Shown here: in pieces, positions 50,557 to 58,132 of the stretch
Layout: each line of letters opens with the position of its first letter
Position numbering within the stretch: the stretch's first letter is position 1
Source: Desulfobacteraceae bacterium
GTDB lineage: Bacteria; Desulfobacterota; Desulfobacteria; Desulfobacterales; JAABRJ01
DNA: 64,000 nucleotides
Reading direction: 5' to 3'
Assembly (NCBI GenBank): GCA_022340425.1
Contig: JAJDNY010000147.1
Span: forward strand, 1 to 64,000
Notes under the pieces: generated by a model
Told to the model about the DNA's origin: nothing
What the model saw: only the letters and a program-made list of their open reading frames with translations
The model's database searches: none
Program-made: the position numbers and the translations under genes

Positions 50557-50572
50557 ATGAATTTTGATTCAT
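50557..50572. repeat. Inverted repeat upstream of the DUF1848 unit
   Basis: ATGAAT-TTTG-ATTCAT is a perfect 6-4-6 palindrome ~107 bases before the start at 50450, in the 328-base gap 50451-50778 between divergent units. It could be an operator; its half-site differs from the box at 50717. Confidence 0.35.
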
Positions 50573-50688
50573 AAATCCGGCGTTCCCCTCCGCCCCTCCC
50601 GACGCCCCGCCGCCGCCGCGGGACATGGCCCAAAATCCTTATCATGAAAGAATTACAAAGCCTGAATAGCCGGCTCTGGGTTTTTAGC

Positions 50689-50717
50689 TTGACAGTCGCG
50701 GCCGGGTCTTGATAAAT
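50689..50717 (+). promoter_or_regulatory. Promoter of fadN-fadA
   Basis: TTGACA (50689-50694) is 17 bases from ATAAAT (50712-50717). The operator at 50717-50734 begins at the last base of the -10 element. Confidence 0.6.
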
Positions 50718-50734
50718 GAATGAGGATTCATTCA
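50717..50734 (+). promoter_or_regulatory. FadR-type (TetR family) operator
   Basis: TGAATGA-GGAT-TCATTCA is a perfect 7-4-7 palindrome overlapping the -10/start region of the fadN promoter. From memory, Bacillus FadR, a TetR-family repressor of beta-oxidation genes released by long-chain acyl-CoA, binds TGAATGA-N4-TCATTCA. Repression by a related regulator outside the window is expected. Confidence 0.7.
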
Positions 50735-50778
50735 ATTGCTGATTTGCTGGCGTCCACTTCTCAACTCAGGAGGGAATC

Positions 50779-53187
50779 ATGATCAGGAAGATAAAGAAAG
50801 CCGCGGTTGTCGGGTCCGGCGTCATGGGCGGCGGGATCGCCGCTTTGCTGGCCAGCGCCGGCGTGAAAACCCTGCTGCTGGACATCGTGCCCTTTGACCT
50901 CAAGGATGACGAAAAAAACGACCCCGCGGCCCGCAACCGGATCGTCAAGGCCGGCCTGGACGGCATCCTGCGAGCCCGGCCGGCGCTGCTGATGCAGCCC
51001 CGGGATGCGGAGCTGATCACCATCGGCAACCTCGAGGACGACTTCGACCAATTGGCCGAGTGCGACTGGATCGTCGAGGTGGTGGTGGAGAACCTGAAGA
51101 TCAAACAGGCCCTTCTGAAGCGCATCGACCCGGTTCGCAAACCCGGCGCGATCGTCTCCAGCAACACCTCCGGGATCCCCCTGAAGGCCATGTCGGCAGG
51201 GCTCTCCCAAGGTTTCCGGGAGCACTTCCTGGGGACCCATTTCTTCAACCCGGTGCGTTACATGAAGCTCTTGGAGCTCATCCCCGGAGAGGACACCCTG
51301 CCGGAGATTCTCGACTTCATCGCCGACTTCGGCGAACGCATCCTGGGCAAGGGGATCGTCTGGGCCAAGGACACCCCCAATTTCGTGGGCAACCGCATCG
51401 GGGTCCAGGGGATCGTCAAGGCCATGCAGCTGATGGTGGAAGACGGCCTGACGATCCCGGAAGTCGACGCCCTCTTCGGGCCCGCCATGGGGCGCCCCAA
51501 AACCGCGATGTTCAAAACCACCGATCTGGTGGGGCTGGACACCATGGCCCACGTGGCCAACAACACCTACGCGCTGGTGGTGGACGATGAGCAGCGGGAG
51601 AGCTTCAAAATCCCGGCCTTCATCGACGCCATGATCGAAAAGAAGCTCCTGGGCAAGAAAACCAAGGCCGGCTTCTACAAGACCGACCTGACGCCGGAGT
51701 GGAAGAGGCTGCGCACGGTGATCAACCCCGCCACCCTGGAATACGAGCCCTTCGAGGCGCCCGAGTTTCCCTGCCTGGCGGCGGCCAAGAAGGCCGGCAG
51801 CCTGCCCGAGAAGATCAGGGCCGTGGTTTACGGCGACGACCGCGGCGCCCGCTTCGCCTGGAAAGTCCTGGCCCACGGCCTGGTTTACGCCGCCAACCGG
51901 ATCCCCGAAATTTCGGACACCATTGTTGAAATCGACAACGCCATGAAGTGGGGCTACAATTTCGAGCTGGGGCCCTTCGAGACCTGGGACGCCATCGGGG
52001 TGGCGGAGTCGGTGGGCAAAATGGAGCAGGAGGGCATCCCGGTGCCCGCCAACGTCCGCGCGATGCTGGCGGCGGGCCACACAACCTTCTACAAGTCCCA
52101 AAACGGGCGGACCTTCTTCTACGATTTCGCAAGCGGTGAATACCGGGAGCGTCAACTCAGCCCCAACATCCTGTCCCTCGCGGCCCTCAAGGGGGCCGGC
52201 AAGGTGGTCAAGGCCTGCAAGTCGGCCTCGCTGATCGATCTGGGCGACGGCGTTTTCTGCTGCGAGTACCACACCAAGATGAACGCCATCAACCGCGAGA
52301 TCGTCGCCTTCATGGGGGAGGCCTTCGACTACGTCGACCAAAACGGGGTCGGCCTGGTGATCGGCAACCAGGCCGGTGGGATGCCCGGCGCCTTTTCCGC
52401 CGGCGGCGATCTCCTCTACATGGCCTCCCTGGCCCAGGAGGGCAAGTTCAGCCAGATCGACGAATTCCTGCAGATGGCCCAAAACGGCATCCAGCATGCC
52501 CGCTATGCGCATCTGCCGGTGGTCGCAGCACCCTACGGGCTGACCCTGGGCGGCGGCTGCGAGGTCTGCCTGGGGGCGGCCGACAAGATCGTCGCGCACG
52601 CCGAACTTTACATGGGGCTGGTGGAAATCGGGGTGGGGCTGCTGCCGGCCGGCGGCGGCTGTCTGAACCTGTGGAAGAAATTTTTGCAGGCCCTGCCCGA
52701 GGCCGTCTCCGATTTCGACCTGGGCAAGCTCTTCACGCCGGTGTTCATGTCCATCGCCATGGCCAAGGTCTCCACCTCGGCGGCCGAGGCCCGCGCCAAC
52801 GGCTTTCTCGGCCCCCGCGACCGGATCGTGATGAACCGCGACTACCTGATCGGCGAGGCCAAGAAGGAGGTCCTCAAAATGGTCGCCGACGGCTATGCCC
52901 CGCCGCCCAAACGCAAAATCCGGGTGCTCGGCGAGGCCGCCCAGGGCATGATTCAGGCGGAGCTTTTCAACCTGTTGAGCGCCAAGTTCATCACCGAATA
53001 CGACGCCTTCCTGGCCAAACGGATCGCCTTTGTCCTGAGCGGCGGCGAGGTGCGCGCCAACAGCGAGGTTGAGGAAGAGTTGATTCTCAAGCTGGAACGG
53101 GAGGCCTTTGTGGATTTCTGGCGCGAGGAGAAAACCCAGGCCCGCGTGGCCCACATGCTCAAGACCGGCAAACCCCTGAGAAATTGA
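50779..53187 (+). CDS. fadN: FadN-type 3-hydroxyacyl-CoA dehydrogenase/enoyl-CoA hydratase
   Basis: 802 residues. The N-terminal half is the dehydrogenase: NAD-binding 'VVGSGVMGGGIAALLASAG', 'VSSNTSGIPLKAM' and 'LGTHFFNPVRYMKLLELIPG' with the catalytic His. The hydratase/crotonase domain follows in the C-terminal half (~480-700), with 'FSAGGDLLYMASLAQ' and 'LTLGGGCEVCLGAAD'. This order is that of FadN and the reverse of E. coli FadB. It does two steps of beta-oxidation, and the thiolase gene follows. CAGGAGG precedes the start. Confidence 0.92.
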   Translation: MIRKIKKAAVVGSGVMGGGIAALLASAGVKTLLLDIVPFDLKDDEKNDPAARNRIVKAGLDGILRARPALLMQPRDAELITIGNLEDDFDQLAECDWIVEVVVENLKIKQALLKRIDPVRKPGAIVSSNTSGIPLKAMSAGLSQGFREHFLGTHFFNPVRYMKLLELIPGEDTLPEILDFIADFGERILGKGIVWAKDTPNFVGNRIGVQGIVKAMQLMVEDGLTIPEVDALFGPAMGRPKTAMFKTTDLVGLDTMAHVANNTYALVVDDEQRESFKIPAFIDAMIEKKLLGKKTKAGFYKTDLTPEWKRLRTVINPATLEYEPFEAPEFPCLAAAKKAGSLPEKIRAVVYGDDRGARFAWKVLAHGLVYAANRIPEISDTIVEIDNAMKWGYNFELGPFETWDAIGVAESVGKMEQEGIPVPANVRAMLAAGHTTFYKSQNGRTFFYDFASGEYRERQLSPNILSLAALKGAGKVVKACKSASLIDLGDGVFCCEYHTKMNAINREIVAFMGEAFDYVDQNGVGLVIGNQAGGMPGAFSAGGDLLYMASLAQEGKFSQIDEFLQMAQNGIQHARYAHLPVVAAPYGLTLGGGCEVCLGAADKIVAHAELYMGLVEIGVGLLPAGGGCLNLWKKFLQALPEAVSDFDLGKLFTPVFMSIAMAKVSTSAAEARANGFLGPRDRIVMNRDYLIGEAKKEVLKMVADGYAPPPKRKIRVLGEAAQGMIQAELFNLLSAKFITEYDAFLAKRIAFVLSGGEVRANSEVEEELILKLEREAFVDFWREEKTQARVAHMLKTGKPLRN

Positions 53188-53225
53188 TCCGCAGACACCC
53201 TTTGGGAGTACAGGAGGAAATCATC

Positions 53226-54410
53226 ATGCGCGATGCCTATATCGTTTCATCCGTCAGAACGCCCGGATGCAGGCGGGCCAAGGGGGCCTTCAAGGACACC
53301 CGGCCCGAAGACCTGCTGGCGTTCATTCTGCAAGCGGCTGTGGCCAAGGCCCCCGGGCTGGACCCCAAGGAGGTCGAAGATCTCATGATCGGCTGCTCAT
53401 TCCCCGAAGCCGAGCAGGGGCTCAACATCGGCCGGCTCGCCGGTCAGATCGCCGGTTTTCCCGAGACGGTTTCCGGCGCCACCGTCAACCGCTTCTGCTC
53501 CTCGGGGCTGGAGGCCATCGCCCTGGCGTCGCTGCGGGTGATGGCGGGCTGGTCGGAGGTCACCGTCGGCGGCGGGGTGGAGTCCATGACCTACGTGCCC
53601 ATGGGCGGCAACCTGCCGCGCCCCCACCCCGAACACACCCGCAAGCAGGCCGATCTCTACTGCTCCATGGGCATTACGGCTGAAAACGTGGCCAACCGCT
53701 ACCAGATCAGCCGCCAGGACCAGGACGAATTCGCCTACCATTCCCACATGAAAGCCGCCAAGGCCAAGGCCGGCAAGCTTTTCAGCGAGATCGTGGCGAC
53801 CCCCGCGGCGCGGTTCGTGCCCCAGGCCGACGGCACTTTCAGACGCGAAACCTTTCTCCAGGACTTTGACGATGGCATCCGGGAAACCACCACCGTCGAA
53901 GCCCTGGCCAAGCTCAACCCGGTCTTTGCCGCCGGCGGGTCGGTCACCGCCGGCAACTCCTCCCAGACCACCGACGGGGCCGCGGCGGCCGTCATCATGA
54001 GCCCCCAGAAGGCGGCGGCGCTGGGCCTCAAGCCCATCGCCAAGCTCAAGTACTACACCACCGTCGGCTGCCGGCCCGACGAAATGGGCGTCGGCCCGCG
54101 CTACGCGATTCCCAAGCTGCTTGATATGGCGGGCCTGAATATCGCCGATATCGGGCTCTACGAGATCAACGAGGCTTTCGCCTCCCAGGCGCTTTACTGC
54201 ATCCGGGAACTGGGTCTGGACCGCTACATGGAGCGGGTCAACATCCACGGCGGCGCCATCGCCCTGGGGCACCCCCTGGGATGCACCGGCGCCAAGCTCT
54301 GTGCCACCCTGCTGGCCAACATGCAGCGCCTGGGGGTCCGCTACGGCGTCGAGTCAATGTGCATCGGCGGCGGAATGGGCGCCGCAGCGCTCTTCGAGCT
54401 CTGCGACTGA
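53226..54410 (+). CDS. fadA: Acetyl-CoA acyltransferase (thiolase)
   Basis: 394 residues with all thiolase catalytic residues: the acyl-accepting Cys in 'NRFCSSGLEAIAL' (~90), 'NEAFASQAL', the His in 'GGAIALGHPLGCTGA' (~348) and the second Cys in 'MCIGGGMGAA' (~379). It cleaves 3-ketoacyl-CoA in the last step of beta-oxidation and pairs with FadN upstream (38-base gap). CAGGAGGAAAT lies just before the ATG. Confidence 0.94.
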   Translation: MRDAYIVSSVRTPGCRRAKGAFKDTRPEDLLAFILQAAVAKAPGLDPKEVEDLMIGCSFPEAEQGLNIGRLAGQIAGFPETVSGATVNRFCSSGLEAIALASLRVMAGWSEVTVGGGVESMTYVPMGGNLPRPHPEHTRKQADLYCSMGITAENVANRYQISRQDQDEFAYHSHMKAAKAKAGKLFSEIVATPAARFVPQADGTFRRETFLQDFDDGIRETTTVEALAKLNPVFAAGGSVTAGNSSQTTDGAAAAVIMSPQKAAALGLKPIAKLKYYTTVGCRPDEMGVGPRYAIPKLLDMAGLNIADIGLYEINEAFASQALYCIRELGLDRYMERVNIHGGAIALGHPLGCTGAKLCATLLANMQRLGVRYGVESMCIGGGMGAAALFELCD

Positions 54411-54421
54411 TCGTGGCCGCC

Positions 54422-54441
54422 GGGCCCCGCCGGCGGGGCCC
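54422..54441. repeat. GC-rich 20-base palindrome after fadA
   Basis: GGGCCCCGCC followed directly by its reverse complement GGCGGGGCCC, 11 bases after the fadA stop. Terminator or transcript-end hairpin is plausible although no T-run follows. Confidence 0.45.
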
Positions 54442-54493
54442 CTGGCCGGTGCAAACCGGGCCAGAGGGCCCTGTCGCCGGACTTTCGGCCGTA

Positions 54494-54522
54494 TTGACAT
54501 CCCTCCGCCTTTCCGCCATACT
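54494..54522 (+). promoter_or_regulatory. Promoter candidate upstream of the zinc-ribbon gene
   Basis: TTGACA (54494-54499) is 17 bases from CATACT (54517-54522). The -10 is a four-of-six match. The leader to the GTG at 54760 would be ~230 bases. Confidence 0.4.
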
Positions 54523-54759
54523 CCCCCCCGGATTTTCGCCGGAAATCGGCATCCTTCAAGCGGTGCGTATCTGCCGCTGAATGCAAGTGAGCAAGTGACC
54601 CGGAATCGGTTCGGGCGATCCGCCTCCGCACGGCGGACCGCCCCCCCGGGTGAGCGCGCCAAAGGCGCGTCGTCACGCCCGCCCTCTGCACGACCCCCGG
54701 GGGAGGGCATGGCCAGCGGTGCAATCCAGCGGTGCGGCAATTCCCCAGGAGGTGTGCCA

Positions 54760-54984
54760 GTGAAAAACGGAAAATGCCCCAAATGCGGTTCCAAGGAGGT
54801 ATACTGCGGCGACGATGTGCACCCCAAAAGCGGGCCTTTCGGGAGCAATTCGATCCCCGTCAGCCTGACATCCATCGCGTCCCTGGACAATTATGTCTGC
54901 ACCGAGTGCGGCTACCTGGAGAGCTACATCGCCGACCCCGCAAAGCTGAAGGAAATTTTCGTCAAATGGCGGCGGGTCTCGTGA
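54760..54984 (+). CDS. Small zinc-ribbon protein
   Basis: 74 residues with two Cys pairs, 'GKCPKCGSKEVYCGDD' and 'NYVCTECGYLESYI', which form one zinc ribbon; the C-terminus is a short helix ('PAKLKEIFVKWRRVS'). The start is GTG at 54760, set by AGGAGG eight bases upstream; in-frame starts further upstream lack this. The target is unknown. It lies 90 bases before ubiB. Confidence 0.7.
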   Translation: MKNGKCPKCGSKEVYCGDDVHPKSGPFGSNSIPVSLTSIASLDNYVCTECGYLESYIADPAKLKEIFVKWRRVS

Positions 54985-55074
54985 GTGCAACCGCCGCGTG
55001 AGCGGTAAGCGCCGGGGCTCTGTGAGCGTTGCCGCGGGTGCTGCTCTTCAATCCGATCCAACCAGGACAGGAAG

Positions 55075-56778
55075 ATGGGATTTGCAAGCGGGGTCAACCA
55101 CATGAGAGGCTTCAGACGACTGGGCACCATTGCTCGTGTGCTGGTGAGGCACGGGTTCGGGGTTGTGGCCGACCGCTTGAGCGCCCGCCCCGTGAGCCGC
55201 CGGAAAACTGACGGGCCGACCGCCAGCGGTTCTCCCGCCCCGCGGCGCATCCGCCGGGTGCTGGAGGAGCTGGGGCCCAGCTTCATCAAGCTTGGGCAGC
55301 TGATGAGCACCCGGGCGGACGTTTTTCCCCCGGAGTACATCGACGAGTTCAAGAAACTGCAGGACCAGGTGCCGCCCCTGGCCTTTGCCGAGATCAAAGC
55401 GCTCATCGAAGCCGAACTGGGGCAGCCGCTGGCCGTGCTTTTCGCCGATTTCCCGGCCGAGTCGATTGCGGCCGCCTCGGTGGCCCAGGTGTATGCCGCC
55501 CGTCTTGCGGACGGCACCCCGGTGGCCGTCAAGGTCGTGCGGCCGGGGATCGCCAAGAAAATCCGTGAAGACATCCGGCTGATGTACACCCTGGCCGCCA
55601 GACTGGAAAAAAACTTCGCGCTGGGCCGCGTCCTGGGGGCCGTCAACATCGTGCAGGAGTTCGAACGCACGATTTTCAACGAGCTCGACATGCTCCGCGA
55701 GGCCGGCAATATCGAGAAGTTCGCCGCCAACTTCAAGAGCGTCGAGGATATCTGCGTCCCCGAGATCTACTGGGAGCTGACCACCCCGTCGGTTCTGGTG
55801 ATGTCCTTCGTCGAGGGTGTCAAGGTCGACGAGGTGGCCGCCATCCGTGCGGCCGGCATCGACCCCCGGGAGATCGCCCTGATCGGGCTGCGGTCGCTTT
55901 CGCGCCAGTTGATGGAGTTCGGGTTCTTTCACGCCGACCCCCACCCCGGCAATACCATCGTCATGCCCGACGGGCGGGTGGGCCTGGTGGACTTCGGCAT
56001 CATGGGCTACCTCGACGAGGAGACCATGCACCAGGTGGCCCACGTCTTTCTGGGCTATGCCGAGCGGGACTACGACCTGGTCATGGAGGCGCTGCTGGCT
56101 TCGGGGGTTCTGCCCTCCGAGGGGGTCGACCTGGCGCGTTTTCGGCGGGACCTCAAGGATATCAGCGAGCCCTTCTACGGGCGCTCGCTGCAGACCATTT
56201 CCGTTCGGGACGTCTACGACCAGGTGATGCAGCTGGTGTCCAAATACCAGATCCACCTGCCGCGCAACCTGCTGCTGCTCTTCAAGACCCTGATCCAGAC
56301 CGAGGCCCTGGGAAAAACGCTGAACAGTGACGCCAGCATCCTGACCGTGATGAAGCCTTACGCGCGCCAACTCCTCCAGAAGGGCTACGAGTCCCGTAAA
56401 ATTCTGCGCAACATGGGCCAGGAGCTGCGCAACAGCGGCAACTACCTCAAAACCGCACCCAAGCTGATCCACGACATCCTCAAGCAGACCGCTACGGGCA
56501 AGCAGGTGGTTGCGCTGCGGCACACCGGTTTCAACCAGTTGAATCAAAAATTCGAAAGGAGCGTCAACCGGCTGGTCATCGGCCTGATCGTCTCCGCTTC
56601 GACCATCGCCGCGGCCCTTATTCTCAATTCCGATCAGACGGTGATTCAGTTTCAGGTGCGCCTGCTGGGCTATCAGAGCCTCTCCCTGACCGCTGTTCTG
56701 GGGGTGGTGGGCTACTGCATCGCCACCGTTCTGGGGCTTTGGCTGATTATCTCGATTTTTCGCTCCGGCAAGCTGTGA
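55075..56778 (+). CDS. ubiB: UbiB/ABC1 family atypical kinase
   Basis: 567 residues. The KxGQ motif in 'GPSFIKLGQLMSTRADVFPP', the Ala-rich loop 'AAASVAQVYAARL', the Lys in 'PVAVKVVRPGI', 'FFHADPHPGNTIV' and 'VDFGIMGYL' are all present. The C-terminus has two hydrophobic helices ('LIVSASTIAAALIL', 'VLGVVGYCIATVLGLWLIIS'). UbiB/COQ8 proteins support quinone biosynthesis as ATPases; in a menaquinone organism the partner is not settled. ACAGGAAG precedes the start. Confidence 0.92.
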   Translation: MGFASGVNHMRGFRRLGTIARVLVRHGFGVVADRLSARPVSRRKTDGPTASGSPAPRRIRRVLEELGPSFIKLGQLMSTRADVFPPEYIDEFKKLQDQVPPLAFAEIKALIEAELGQPLAVLFADFPAESIAAASVAQVYAARLADGTPVAVKVVRPGIAKKIREDIRLMYTLAARLEKNFALGRVLGAVNIVQEFERTIFNELDMLREAGNIEKFAANFKSVEDICVPEIYWELTTPSVLVMSFVEGVKVDEVAAIRAAGIDPREIALIGLRSLSRQLMEFGFFHADPHPGNTIVMPDGRVGLVDFGIMGYLDEETMHQVAHVFLGYAERDYDLVMEALLASGVLPSEGVDLARFRRDLKDISEPFYGRSLQTISVRDVYDQVMQLVSKYQIHLPRNLLLLFKTLIQTEALGKTLNSDASILTVMKPYARQLLQKGYESRKILRNMGQELRNSGNYLKTAPKLIHDILKQTATGKQVVALRHTGFNQLNQKFERSVNRLVIGLIVSASTIAAALILNSDQTVIQFQVRLLGYQSLSLTAVLGVVGYCIATVLGLWLIISIFRSGKL

Positions 56779-56813
56779 GCCATCCGCGGCGGCCGAATTT
56801 AGACGGTTCCGCA

Positions 56814-56911
56814 AAAGTCCAATTTCTGCGTTGCGCTGCATCTCGAAGTCGCTGCGGCGTACAGAAGTACGCCTCACGCCGCTGAGATTTGCGCGCCGTA
56901 ACTTGAACTTT
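56814..56911 (+). repeat. MITE-like repeat element, copy 1
   Basis: A 98-base element bounded by AAAGTCCAA and TTGAACTTT (one mismatch to an exact terminal inverted repeat). An inner stem GGCGTAC/GTACGCC encloses a four-base loop. Apart from the loop and one terminal base it is identical to the reverse complement of 61764-61862. Weaker inverted symmetry extends out to about 56805-56921. It lies between ubiB and perM. Confidence 0.85.
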
Positions 56912-57064
56912 TTACGAAACCCTCTGGTTTTTGAGTTTTTACCGGTTCGTCAATTTTATTACCCGCCCCGGCCCCGGTCCACGCCTGCGCCCCGGCGCCG
57001 CCGCCGGCCGGCCGTTTAAACCGCATCCCTTACCTCTCCGTCGGAGGGCCGGAATTTCAACCCG

Positions 57065-58132
57065 ATGCTGCGACTGATCCGTGATTGGCTGAACCGCTAT
57101 TTTTCAGACCCCCAGTCCCTCATCCTGGGGCTGCTGCTGCTGGCGGGGTTTCTGATCGTCATGTTTCTGGGGGAGATGCTGACCCCGGTTTTCGTGGGTC
57201 TGGTGATCGCCTACCTGCTGGACGGCATGGCCATCGCCCTGCAGCGCATCAAAGTGCCGCGGCTGGTGAGTGTGCTGCTGGTTTTTTTGCTTTTTCTGGC
57301 CATTTTGTTCATTCTGGTGGTGGGGCTGCTGCCGCTGCTCTCGCGCCAGATCGGGCAGCTGCTCCAGGAACTGCCCGCGATCGTCGCCAACGGCAGGGAC
57401 CTGCTGATGCGCCTGCCCGAACGCTACCCCGAGTTCATCACCCAAACCCAGATCCGTCAGGTGCTGGACTTCATCGGCGGTGAGCTCTACGTCATGATCC
57501 AGCGCCTGCTGACCCTCTCGGTGGCCTCGGTCCGCGGCCTGATTTCGATCCTGATCTACACCATCATGGTGCCGGTGATGGTCTTTTTCTTTCTCATCGA
57601 CAAGGCCAAGCTGCTCGACTGGGTCAGCCAGTTTCTGCCCGACCACCGGGGGCTGGCCGTGGAGGTCTGGGGGGTGGTGGACCAGCAGATCACCAACTAC
57701 GTGCGCGGCAAGATCTGGGAAATCGTGATCGTCTGGGGGGTGACCTACGCGACGTTTTACTTCATGGGGCTGCGGTTTGCCATGCTGCTGTCGCTTTTTA
57801 CCGGTCTCAGCGTTCTGATCCCCTATATCGGCGCCATCTTCATGACCCTGCCGGTGGCGGTGATCGCCTTTTACCAGTGGGGCTGGGGCGCCGATTTTGC
57901 CTACGCTCTGCTGGCCTACCTCATCATCCAGATCCTGGACGGCAACCTGCTGGTCCCGCTGCTGCTGGCCGGGGTGGTCAACCTGCACCCGGTCGCCGTC
58001 ATCAGCGCGATCCTGGTTTTTGGCGGGTTCTGGGGATTTTGGGGACTTTTTTTCGCCATTCCGCTGGCCACTCTGGTGCATGCCGTGATCAAGGCCTGGT
58101 TTGCCCAGCACCGCAGGGTGCATGCGCAGTAG
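57065..58132 (+). CDS. PerM/AI-2E family permease
   Basis: 355 residues with about eight helices in the PerM/TqsA pattern: an N-terminal pair ('LLAGFLIVMFLGEMLTPVFV'), a central soluble part and a C-terminal bundle with 'FTGLSVLIPYIGAIFMTLPV', 'LAYLIIQILDGNLLVPLL' and 'NLHPVAVISAILVFGGFWGF'. The family includes an AI-2 exporter and sodium/proton antiporters; the substrate cannot be told here. Its last 11 bases overlap the asmA-like start. Confidence 0.88.
   Translation: MLRLIRDWLNRYFSDPQSLILGLLLLAGFLIVMFLGEMLTPVFVGLVIAYLLDGMAIALQRIKVPRLVSVLLVFLLFLAILFILVVGLLPLLSRQIGQLLQELPAIVANGRDLLMRLPERYPEFITQTQIRQVLDFIGGELYVMIQRLLTLSVASVRGLISILIYTIMVPVMVFFFLIDKAKLLDWVSQFLPDHRGLAVEVWGVVDQQITNYVRGKIWEIVIVWGVTYATFYFMGLRFAMLLSLFTGLSVLIPYIGAIFMTLPVAVIAFYQWGWGADFAYALLAYLIIQILDGNLLVPLLLAGVVNLHPVAVISAILVFGGFWGFWGLFFAIPLATLVHAVIKAWFAQHRRVHAQ

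Larger units (their letters stand above)
54411..54759. other. Gene-free stretch after fadA
   Basis: No gene is visible in these 349 bases. The stretch begins with a perfect 20-base GC palindrome (54422-54441) that probably ends the fad transcript, contains a promoter candidate (54494-54522), and continues with a GC-rich leader for the zinc-ribbon gene. Confidence 0.5.
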
